Part shown: piece after piece, positions 33,888 through 40,277 of the stretch
How positions within the stretch are numbered: the first letter of the stretch is position 1
Layout: each line of letters starts with the position of its first letter
Source of the DNA: Alloprevotella sp. OH1205_COT-284
Lineage (GTDB): Bacteria; Bacteroidota; Bacteroidia; Bacteroidales; Bacteroidaceae
NCBI RefSeq assembly: GCF_003859795.1
Contig: NZ_RQYI01000040.1
Coordinates: 1-40,277, forward strand
Length of the DNA stretch: 40,277 bases
Direction: 5' to 3'
Made by a program: the position numbers and the translations under genes
Notes under the pieces: generated by a model
The model's database searches: none
Seen by the model: only the letters and a program-made list of their open reading frames with translations
What the model was told of the DNA's origin: nothing

Positions 33888-36065
33888 TTAATTGTAGAAA
33901 CTCCAACTGATCCCCATGCGTAGCACACGAGGATTGGTCGGATAATGGGGTACGAGGAAGGATGCACCTTGCGAACTATTCACATGCGTATAGGCTAAAT
34001 AAAAACGGACGCCTTTCAGCGTGAAGTTCACATAAGTATTGATCCACGGATAATTTCCGATTTGGGTGCGATGGGCTGCATCTTGCACAGCATATTGCCC
34101 GATAATCGGACTGTAAGTAGGTGCATCGTATTTCGTGAAATATCGTATGTCGGCACCCAACTCCGTGTCGAGCACGCGTGCAATGCGGAATTTCAGATAG
34201 GCATTGCTCCAACCTGTAAAGAGCGGTATGGGCAACACCTGTTGTTCCGTACTTTTTTGCAACGTCAATTCGTTATCCCAATGAAAAATGCCCCATTTGC
34301 AACTTTGGCTGAACGAAGCCATAAAGAGTTGGATATTTTTGGAAGTCTGATTTACCGTCACTCCATATTTCATCGTTGCCAATGTGGGAGGTTCCGCACC
34401 CGGCACTTGCGTTTCCTGAAAGTAGACTTGGTTTTGAATCGACTCGACTCCCATTTTCAACAAACTCTTTCCATAAGAAAGACGTCCTTCAAAACGAGTT
34501 CGAAAAACATTGTTCAAGTCCTTGTCCCACCAAGCATTGCGCCCATGGTGATGCTTATAGTAGTAGGCCGGTGTTTCGTTTCTGATAAAGCCTCCGGCTT
34601 CCAAAGAGAGCGTGTCTCGGCCAAAACGAAAATCGAGTGCCATTGTCCCCTCTAAATTAAATTCTCCCCAATCCGTTCCCGTTGTGCGCGTTTCTCCCAA
34701 CACATCATACCGCAGCAATCCGGATTTTTCTCGCAGCAACTGCGCACCGAGCGTGATATAGTTAAACGTCTCGGTCTTCATCTCTTTTTGAAGATCAGGC
34801 AATGTAAAACGCGCCAATTCATGTTTGGCAAAAAGCCGCATGCCGGTCTTGACCCATTTTTTGAACCCCTCCTGCATTTCCAAAGCAAACGTATTTTGCA
34901 ATGAGAAATAACGGGTATCGTCAAAGGCCATTTCGTCCGGCAAAAAACTATGCTGAAAATATTTATCCAAACGTTTGAGCGAACTGAAACGACGATCGTT
35001 ATGCTCCAAGTTAAAGGTGTGTATTGCCGCAGCCACAGGCACAAACTGTCTAATCAGCGTTGTGTCGTTCTTTTCCTGCAAGCTAATTCGTGAGTCGTAT
35101 TCCGCCATTCCAAGACTATCTTGCGACAACAAAGTCGTATCGACGGCAGCATTTTCGGGCAATAGTCGGGAAGGAGTTTTTTGCACCACCTTACCCGCAG
35201 AATCCACATATTGATAATAGCCCACCGAATAGCGATGCGACAAGAAAAGACGGCTGATATTCAAACGGTTTTTGACGCCTTCCAAACGAACGGGCATATC
35301 CCCCGGTTGATACCCGGTGGGGAAAGACTCGGGATTCGTAATGTAGGCATCGTCTTCCAAGCCTCCGTTTTCCACGTTTTTCAAATGGTTTGTATTATAG
35401 AAGGCATGCAACTGATATTGATCGCCGCGATAGCTCCCGTAAACACTACCTCCCAACGAAGAGTTGCTTTGGTTTCGATAATACCCCATACCATAGGAAT
35501 AGTCAATATTAAATCCCACTCCTGCCCGTTTGTTGATGTTGGTAGCAAATATGGCACGAAAGTGGTCGTCGCCCTGCACCTTGTTGCCGGAAGCATGGTA
35601 GTTAAGGTTTGCTATGGGCGACTTGGTATTGGTAAAAACAAAATTCTGGGTCGATTTCAAAAACCAATCATAAGGTTTGGCAAAAATAAATTGCGATCCC
35701 ATCATATAATCTTGTACTCCCGAATAGACACGCGCAATGCGCGGTGCCCCCATATTGCCGGTAAAATTGTATTCCCCGTGCCTGCCCTCGGTGTAATTGG
35801 TGTTTTGAAACAAATACGACAACGTATCGGGCGACATGGGGCGCACTCCTCCAAAACGTTCGTCCACCTGCCATACGAACATCCCTTTCGGAACGGAATT
35901 GGGGTCAATGCTGTCTGTTTCGCTCTTGAACGCGCTCTTTTTGTCGTACCTCCCATTGCCTCTATCTTCCAACAATCGAGGAGTTTGAGCCACAGCACTA
36001 ATGACAAAAAGCATCGCTATTGCGATGCTCATCAAAAAGTAAAGTGCTTTTTCTCTAATCTTCAT
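33888..36065 (-). CDS. Putative outer-membrane porin (Porin_10 type)
   Basis: A 725-residue protein with a signal peptide (IAIAMLFVISAVAQ, cleavage near residue 27). The N-terminal RLLEDRGNGRYDKKSAFKSETDS is followed by amphipathic beta strands with many aromatic residues (GVGFNIDYSYGMGYYRNQSNSSLGGSVYGSYRG, KYFQHSFLPDEMAFDDTRYFSLQNTFALEMQ). The C-terminal LRMGISWSFYN is a typical barrel end. This is the layout of the Bacteroidetes putative porin family. The ATG overlaps the dapA stop codon (ATGA), so translation is coupled. The substrate is unknown. Confidence 0.87.
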   Translation of the reverse strand: MKIREKALYFLMSIAIAMLFVISAVAQTPRLLEDRGNGRYDKKSAFKSETDSIDPNSVPKGMFVWQVDERFGGVRPMSPDTLSYLFQNTNYTEGRHGEYNFTGNMGAPRIARVYSGVQDYMMGSQFIFAKPYDWFLKSTQNFVFTNTKSPIANLNYHASGNKVQGDDHFRAIFATNINKRAGVGFNIDYSYGMGYYRNQSNSSLGGSVYGSYRGDQYQLHAFYNTNHLKNVENGGLEDDAYITNPESFPTGYQPGDMPVRLEGVKNRLNISRLFLSHRYSVGYYQYVDSAGKVVQKTPSRLLPENAAVDTTLLSQDSLGMAEYDSRISLQEKNDTTLIRQFVPVAAAIHTFNLEHNDRRFSSLKRLDKYFQHSFLPDEMAFDDTRYFSLQNTFALEMQEGFKKWVKTGMRLFAKHELARFTLPDLQKEMKTETFNYITLGAQLLREKSGLLRYDVLGETRTTGTDWGEFNLEGTMALDFRFGRDTLSLEAGGFIRNETPAYYYKHHHGRNAWWDKDLNNVFRTRFEGRLSYGKSLLKMGVESIQNQVYFQETQVPGAEPPTLATMKYGVTVNQTSKNIQLFMASFSQSCKWGIFHWDNELTLQKSTEQQVLPIPLFTGWSNAYLKFRIARVLDTELGADIRYFTKYDAPTYSPIIGQYAVQDAAHRTQIGNYPWINTYVNFTLKGVRFYLAYTHVNSSQGASFLVPHYPTNPRVLRMGISWSFYN

Positions 36066-36952
36066 ATTACAAAGTCGCTAATCGCTTTGACTATTTTTTG
36101 TCTTGTCATCTCGCCCACCTCCACAAGAGGCAAACGCAACACGTTGGAAATCTCATCTTTTTCTGCCATCATACATTTCACGCCGGCCGGATTTCCTTCG
36201 ATAAAAGCCAATCGATAAAGCTCTCTCAAAGACGTATGGATGCGACGAGCTTCCATCAGGTTTCCTTCGCGAAGATACTGCACAAGATCCGATATCTCAT
36301 TCGGGAATGCATTGCCGATTACCGAAATCACCCCCACGGCACCGAGTGTCATCAATTCAAACGTAAGGGCGTCATCTCCACTGATCACGCCAAATCCTTC
36401 CGGAGCTCCGGCTATGATGTCTTCAATCTGAGCAATGTTTCCACTCGCCTCCTTGATGGCCACGATATGTTCAAATTCACGCGCCAAGCGCAAGGTCGTT
36501 TCAGCAGTCATATTCACACCGCATCGTCCCGGAACATTATATAGCACGACAGGCACCGGAGATGATTCCGCTACGGTTGCATAGTGACGATAAAGCCCCT
36601 CTTGCGTAGGTTTATTGTAATAAGGCGTCACTATCAGCACTCCCGAAATTCCTTCGAAATCGGTGTTTTCAAGAAAAGAGCATACCGCTCTCGTATTGTT
36701 GCTTCCGCATCCCAAAAGAATGGGAAGACGCCCATCTACCGTGTCCACAAACGTTTCCACGATAAGTTCCTTTTCCTCCACACTCAAAGTAGGAGTTTCG
36801 GCCGTTGTTCCCAACGCGCAAAGATAATCGACTTCTCCTTTTTCTATGAGTCGTTCAATATGTTCACGGAGAGCGAAAAAGTCGATCTCTCCTTCAGATG
36901 TAAAAGGGGTGATAACGGCAACGCCTGTTCCTTGAAAGATATTGGTTCTCAT
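36062..36952 (-). CDS. dapA: 4-hydroxy-tetrahydrodipicolinate synthase
   Basis: DapA condenses pyruvate with aspartate semialdehyde, the first step of lysine and diaminopimelate synthesis, which also uses the product of thrA's kinase half in this window. The 296-residue protein is full length. GTT (48-50) and YYNKP (111-115) line the pocket; the catalytic Tyr is in LYNVPGRCG (Tyr138, Arg143), and the Schiff-base Lys167 is in IVAIKEASGN. The Met at 36952 matches homologues and follows the promoter; the longer frame to 37054 would start upstream of the promoter. Confidence 0.96.
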   Translation of the reverse strand: MRTNIFQGTGVAVITPFTSEGEIDFFALREHIERLIEKGEVDYLCALGTTAETPTLSVEEKELIVETFVDTVDGRLPILLGCGSNNTRAVCSFLENTDFEGISGVLIVTPYYNKPTQEGLYRHYATVAESSPVPVVLYNVPGRCGVNMTAETTLRLAREFEHIVAIKEASGNIAQIEDIIAGAPEGFGVISGDDALTFELMTLGAVGVISVIGNAFPNEISDLVQYLREGNLMEARRIHTSLRELYRLAFIEGNPAGVKCMMAEKDEISNVLRLPLVEVGEMTRQKIVKAISDFVI

Positions 36953-37025
36953 GCCTTGATTGAAATGTGCTGGAGAAAATGAACGAAAGAAAAGAGAAGA
37001 TGAATAATAGTCTGAAAGACCAATG

Positions 37026-37057
37026 CAAAAGTAACGATTTAATTCTATATTCACAAA
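37026..37057 (-). promoter_or_regulatory. Promoter of the dapA-porin-dnaE operon
   Basis: On the minus strand TTTG (37054-37057 as CAAA), 20 bases, TACTTTTG (37026-37033 as CAAAAGTA). The dapA start follows 73 nt later. Confidence 0.75.
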
Positions 37058-37318
37058 AAACTTCTCATTTTTCTATTTTAGGATAACGGAGTTTTTTGCA
37101 AAAACAATTCTCTTTTGCCAATATCCTCTCGGTTTTTCAATATGACATAATCTTATTGAAAACAAAATATGACCAACATTATTGTCTGGTAAAATTTCTC
37201 TATCTCCCATCCGGTTTTCCATACTCCCGCATGGCTACGTTTTCCCCCGGACGGGTGCGTTTTTCGTCAAAAAGAAGTTTTAAGAGGCGAAAAAGTAGGT
37301 CGGAATAAAAAAATATTT

Positions 37319-37326
37319 TATTTTTG
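37319..37326 (+). promoter_or_regulatory. -7 box of the ECF sigma gene
   Basis: TATTTTTG fits the Bacteroidetes -7 consensus. It overlaps the first codon of the long open frame at 37324, so translation must start later (37399). 37058-37318 holds no supported gene. Confidence 0.5.
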
Positions 37327-37398
37327 CGTTTGAAATCCCCTAATACACACAGCCTATCGAAAGAACATTACGCGTATTCATTAAAAATCCACGAAGTA

Positions 37399-37992
37399 AT
37401 GGAGTATTTCAAGCAAATGGCCGATAAAGAATTGGTCAATCTTTATCTCTTCGGAAACAACGAAGCGTTCGATTGTCTTTTGGAGCGATATAAAGATAGG
37501 TTGTATCGTTATATCTTGTATTCTGTCCGCAACACCGATTTGGCTGACGATTTGTTTCAAGAAACATTCGTAAAAGCCATTGTCCACCTGCGCCAAGGAC
37601 GCTACTCGGAAACAGGAAAGTTTTACTCATGGCTCACGCGTATAGCTCACAACCTGATGATCGATTTTTTCAGACAGGAAAGCGGATGTTCCGTTGTCAG
37701 CAACGAGGAGAACGGAGGAGATGTCTTTGAACAAATCGATGTGGTCGAGAGCTATATGGAGGCCGAATTGGTAAACGAAGAGACCTTGCGAGATGTGCGT
37801 AAACTAATGGAGAAGCTGCCCGACAATCAAAGGGAAGTCGTTTTCATGCGCTTTTATCAAGACCTCTCATTCAAGGAAATCGCAGAAATCACCGGCGTTA
37901 GCATCAACACTTCCCTTGGAAGAATGAGATATGCGCTGCTCAACATGAGAAGAATGGCAAAAGAAAACGGACTCTCTCTCGAAATCATCTGA
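37399..37992 (+). CDS. ECF RNA polymerase sigma factor
   Basis: A sigma-70 family factor of 197 residues from the Met at 37399. Region 2 is NEAFDCLLERYKDRLYRYILYSVRNTDLADDLFQETFVKAIVHL (about 19-62), with the -10 recognition part in FYSWLTRIAHNLMIDFFRQE. An acidic linker (about 100-125) follows. Region 4 is LPDNQREVVFMRFYQDLSFKEIAEITGVSINTSLGRMRYALLNMR (about 142-185), a helix-turn-helix for the -35 element. No anti-sigma factor gene adjoins it; a small protein and purT follow. The stimulus is unknown. Confidence 0.92.
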   Translation: MEYFKQMADKELVNLYLFGNNEAFDCLLERYKDRLYRYILYSVRNTDLADDLFQETFVKAIVHLRQGRYSETGKFYSWLTRIAHNLMIDFFRQESGCSVVSNEENGGDVFEQIDVVESYMEAELVNEETLRDVRKLMEKLPDNQREVVFMRFYQDLSFKEIAEITGVSINTSLGRMRYALLNMRRMAKENGLSLEII

Positions 37993-38174
37993 AAAATCCC
38001 CAATTCTTTCCTGCCTCAAAAAGTATCGGGGCGAAATATACTAAACGCACCAAACGCACGTTAATAGAAGTATAGACCTTATCGGCGGATATTATTCTCG
38101 TGTTTGTCGAAACGACAAATCCGCACAGAAAGCATTCGCCATAAGTTTTTCACCTCTTTCTCATCAACGTGCCT

Positions 38175-38327
38175 ATGGAGCATTTTACCCCTTCCGAATT
38201 GAAGCCTCGCGAGGCGACAATAGATTTCATCAAGCGTTTTGCACGCGATTATCGGCCGAAACAAGTAGGCAATGTTATAGTCACTATCCTTCACACAACC
38301 ACCTCCGCCTCTTTCGATCAATGCTGA
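38175..38327 (+). CDS. 50-residue conserved-looking small protein
   Basis: The reading frame ATG 38175 to TGA 38325-38327 codes for [20 protein letters not shown]... and ends in SASFDQC. The pattern P-S-x-x-x-x-x-x-T-I/L-x-x-I-K/R-x-x-A-x-x-Y-R is shared with very short Bacteroidales proteins annotated as hypothetical (a TLxxIRQxAxxYR signature), which are encoded before unrelated genes. It ends 16 nt before purT, and GAGGAGG overlaps its stop and could serve as the ribosome site of purT. Role unknown. Confidence 0.55.
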   Translation: MEHFTPSELKPREATIDFIKRFARDYRPKQVGNVIVTILHTTTSASFDQC

Positions 38328-38343
38328 GGAGGCCGACACAGAC

Positions 38344-39507
38344 ATGAAAAAAATTCTTCTTTTAGGATCCGGCGAACTCGGCAAAGAGTTCGTCATTGCT
38401 GCCCAACGTCTTGGGCAACACGTAGTGGCATGCGACAGCTACGTCGGTGCTCCCGCCATGCAAGTAGCCGATGAGAGCGAAGTTTTTTCGATGCTCGACG
38501 GCGAAAGCCTTGACGCAGTAGTGGCCAAACACAAGCCCGACATCATCATTTGCGAAATAGAAGCCATTCGCACCGAACGCTTGTATGCCTACGAGCAACA
38601 GGGTATAAAAGTCGTTCCTTCCGCACGTGCCGTGAACTACACGATGAATCGAAAAGCCATTCGTGACCTCGCCGCACAAGAACTCGGTTTGAAAACCGCA
38701 CGCTATTTCTACGCCACCACATTTGAGGAATTGCAAGCCGCTGCTGCCGTGATCGGCTACCCTTGCATCGTAAAACCACTCATGAGTTCGAGCGGAAAGG
38801 GGCAAAGCCTTGTGAAATCAGTCGACGACTTGCGCCATGCTTTCGATTACGGCATCGAAGGCAGCCGAGGCGACATCAAAGAATTGATCATTGAAGAGTT
38901 CGTGCATTTCGATTACGAAATCACCCTGCTCACCGTCACCCAAAACAACGGGGAGACCCTCTTTTGCCCCCCCATCGGCCATGTGCAAAAGGGAGGCGAC
39001 TATCGCGAAAGTTTCCAGCCCATTGCCATGAAAACCGAACATTTGGAGGAGGCACAGCGACAAGCCCACGCCGTGACCGAAGCCTTGACCGGTGCCGGCA
39101 TTTGGGGGGTGGAATTTTTTATCAGCAACGAAAACGGCGTATATTTCAGCGAGCTCTCACCCCGCCCCCACGACACGGGAATGGTGACGCTTGCCGGCAC
39201 GCAAAACTTCAATGAGTTCGAACTACATTGCCGTGCCGCCCTCGGTTTGCCCATTCCCTGCATAAAGACCCTGAGAAAAGGGGCAAGTGCAGTCATTTTG
39301 AGCAACATTGCTTCGTCGGAACGTCCCTCTTACCGAGGACTCGAACAGACTTGCGAAGAGGACGCGGATCTGCGTATCTTCGGCAAACCCTCCACTCGCA
39401 TCAACCGTCGTATGGGGGTGGTATTGGTGAGCGGTGACACCGATGCCGATCTCGACGCCATACGAGAAAAAGCGAAACGATTGGCCGGATATGTAGAGGT
39501 GTGCTGA
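38344..39507 (+). CDS. purT: Formate-dependent GAR transformylase 2
   Basis: PurT makes formyl-glycinamide ribonucleotide from GAR, formate and ATP, the third step of purine synthesis, without folate. The 387 residues are near the normal length. [20 protein letters not shown] (5-24) begins the N-terminal domain. [10 protein letters not shown] is the substrate segment. The ATP-grasp domain holds [17 protein letters not shown] (about 139-155), a variant glycine loop, and [29 protein letters not shown] with the metal ligands. The gene follows a 50-residue protein by 16 nt and has a strong terminator. Confidence 0.96.
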   Translation: MKKILLLGSGELGKEFVIAAQRLGQHVVACDSYVGAPAMQVADESEVFSMLDGESLDAVVAKHKPDIIICEIEAIRTERLYAYEQQGIKVVPSARAVNYTMNRKAIRDLAAQELGLKTARYFYATTFEELQAAAAVIGYPCIVKPLMSSSGKGQSLVKSVDDLRHAFDYGIEGSRGDIKELIIEEFVHFDYEITLLTVTQNNGETLFCPPIGHVQKGGDYRESFQPIAMKTEHLEEAQRQAHAVTEALTGAGIWGVEFFISNENGVYFSELSPRPHDTGMVTLAGTQNFNEFELHCRAALGLPIPCIKTLRKGASAVILSNIASSERPSYRGLEQTCEEDADLRIFGKPSTRINRRMGVVLVSGDTDADLDAIREKAKRLAGYVEVC

Positions 39508-39594
39508 GTCCGCTGATAGGGAAAGCAACATCATCGAAAGGATTTTCCATAAACATAGCTTTCCGGTAAACGTCAAAACCGCACAAAGTTCTTG

Positions 39595-39638
39595 CCCGAA
39601 ACCCTGCATATAAATGGGTTTCGGGCTTTGTTTTTCAA
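39595..39638 (+). terminator. Terminator after purT
   Basis: CCCGAAACCC (39595-39604) and GGGTTTCGGG (39616-39625) form a 10-bp stem followed by CTTTGTTTTTC. It resembles the dnaB terminator at 13599-13637 in the stem, in the T-tract and in the following CAAAAAGC. Confidence 0.9.
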
Positions 39639-39659
39639 AAAGCCCCCCCCTCTCCAATC

Positions 39660-39677
39660 GATACTGTCTTATAAAAG
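39660..39677 (+). repeat. IS-end-like sequence, upstream copy
   Basis: GATACTGTCTTATAAAAG is identical to 40188-40205 except for one base (T for C at position 10). It lies 70 nt before the ATG of the decayed transposase, as the other lies 75 nt before a second ATG. It probably marks the left end of the decayed element. Confidence 0.5.
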
Positions 39678-39729
39678 GGATCAGCGGAAGGTCCATGGGG
39701 AGAGGCAATATTTTTATAACCTTTGCATT

Positions 39730-40175
39730 ATGGATTTACTAAGACAGCTTGCCTGTTTGATGCTCCCCTCCCAACCTTGATGATTTTGAAGTAGTCAAGG
39801 TAGAGTAGAGTGTCACTCTGATAGAGATAAGTTTGGATGAACTCTATCTCGATTCCTATAAATGCACCGATGATATAAAAACCTCTGCAAAATCCCCTTA
39901 TAAAATTGTCCAATCCGAGAAAAAGAACGGATTGGACAATTTTATAAGGGGATTTTGCAGAGGTTTCAAAGTAGATGATTCGGGCTTCAAGAGTTTCAAT
40001 GTCATAGCCGCTACCTTATACGAACATTACGACGAGGTACTTAACTTTTTCGTAAACCGCGTAACAAATGCTTTTACAGAATTTTTCAATGCTATTTTTT
40101 AAAAATAGGGTAGCATTGAGAGGAGTAACCGACATGAAATTTTTCATGTTCAGAATGGCTATGATTTATGCGTAG
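39730..40175 (+). pseudogene. Decayed transposase (ISAon1/ISL3-like)
   Basis: A shortened and shifted transposase gene. It reads MDLLRQLACLMLPSQ, then needs a frameshift to DDFEVVKVE, has a stop (TAG near 39807), and continues as SVTLIEISLDELYLDSYKCTDD. This N-terminal pattern is typical of ISAon1-like transposases of Bacteroidetes. A 39-bp palindrome interrupts it at 39879-39966. Then follows the C-terminal signature SFNVIAATLYEHYDEVLNFF and VNRVTNAFTEFFNA, a frameshift, and RVALRGVTDMKFFMFRMAMIYA before the stop at 40173-40175. The whole central part with most of the DDE residues is missing. It is a dead remnant. Confidence 0.75.
39879..39966. repeat. Perfect 39-bp inverted repeat with 10-nt loop
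   Basis: Arms 39879-39917 (AAACCTCTGCAAAATCCCCT...) and 39928-39966 are exact reverse complements; loop AGAAAAAGAA. It sits at the point where the central part of the transposase gene is missing. No T-tract follows. The same three possibilities apply as for 3215-3297. Confidence 0.9.
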
Positions 40176-40187
40176 ATCTCACGGGGC

Positions 40188-40277
40188 GATACTGTCCTAT
40201 AAAAGTGTGTAAGCTCCAAAGTTCTTATCTTTGTGGTGAAATTCGAAAACAGACTAAGAACAATGAAGCTTACGATG
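40188..40277 (+). mobile_element. Left end of a second insertion sequence (IS256-like)
   Basis: GATACTGTCCTATAAAAGTG followed by TGTAAG looks like IS256-family terminal repeats (GATAAAGTCC-TATAA-GTGTAA pattern). A -7 box TATCTTTG (40226-40233) and an ATG at 40263 (MKLTM...) follow, which would be the first five codons of its transposase. The element leaves the window, so the family call rests on the terminal sequence only. Confidence 0.5.

Overview
This window looks like chromosomal DNA of a member of the Bacteroidota, order Bacteroidales, possibly close to Prevotellaceae. I base this on several features. There are repeated promoter-like pairs of the Bacteroides type (TTTG or TTG, 19-20 bases, then TAnnTTTG). 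Starts are A-rich and mostly lack a strong Shine-Dalgarno sequence. The gene set includes DUF4295 beside rpmB/rpmG, a Porin_10-type outer-membrane protein, a TonB-dependent receptor paired with a lipoprotein that has acidic residues after its cysteine, and an M20-type aminoacyl-histidine dipeptidase. The species cannot be named from the sequence alone.

Layout. 1-3300 is an AT-richer accessory patch: a structured 5' leader, a uracil-DNA-glycosylase-like protein, a small DUF4190-type membrane protein, a lipoprotein, and a truncated tyrosine recombinase that ends in a perfect 35-bp palindrome. 3379-4010 is copy 1 of a non-coding repeat. 4066-8766 (minus) carries ispE, a GH13 amylase-family enzyme, fabD, a Skp/OmpH-like lipoprotein and a small membrane protein. 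8872-13502 (plus) carries the dipeptidase, a beta-helix lipoprotein and dnaB. 13844-14505 is repeat copy 2. 14596-21267 (minus) carries lrgB, lrgA, thrA, a GH10-like (DUF187) exported enzyme and an HD phosphohydrolase. serS (plus) faces the rpmB-rpmG-DUF4295 operon (minus). 24086-28655 is a probable metal or haem uptake operon: a Cys/His small membrane protein, a TonB receptor and a duplicated His-rich lipoprotein. 28695-29290 is repeat copy 3, inverted. Then come rpmE2 (plus), a dapA-porin-dnaE operon (minus), an ECF sigma factor, a 50-residue protein with purT, and finally a decayed transposase gene (with a 39-bp palindrome) next to the left end of a second insertion sequence that runs off the window.

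The strongest candidate for something undescribed is the three-copy interspersed repeat of about 600-660 bp. It sits at 3' ends or between operons. All three copies keep nested inverted repeats built from TGTAGACA/TGTCTACA and AACCTACAC/GTGTAGGTT, and hairpins built on CTCGTTA whose flanking stems change in a compensatory way. They also keep an arrangement in which one TGTCTACATT block can pair with either of two partners. Second are three unrelated-sequence but similar-sized (83-88 nt) long palindromes, two of which interrupt decayed mobile-element genes. Third is a rod-like structured leader at 188-431 with its own promoter. All functional claims come from reading the sequence; no search or folding programme was run.
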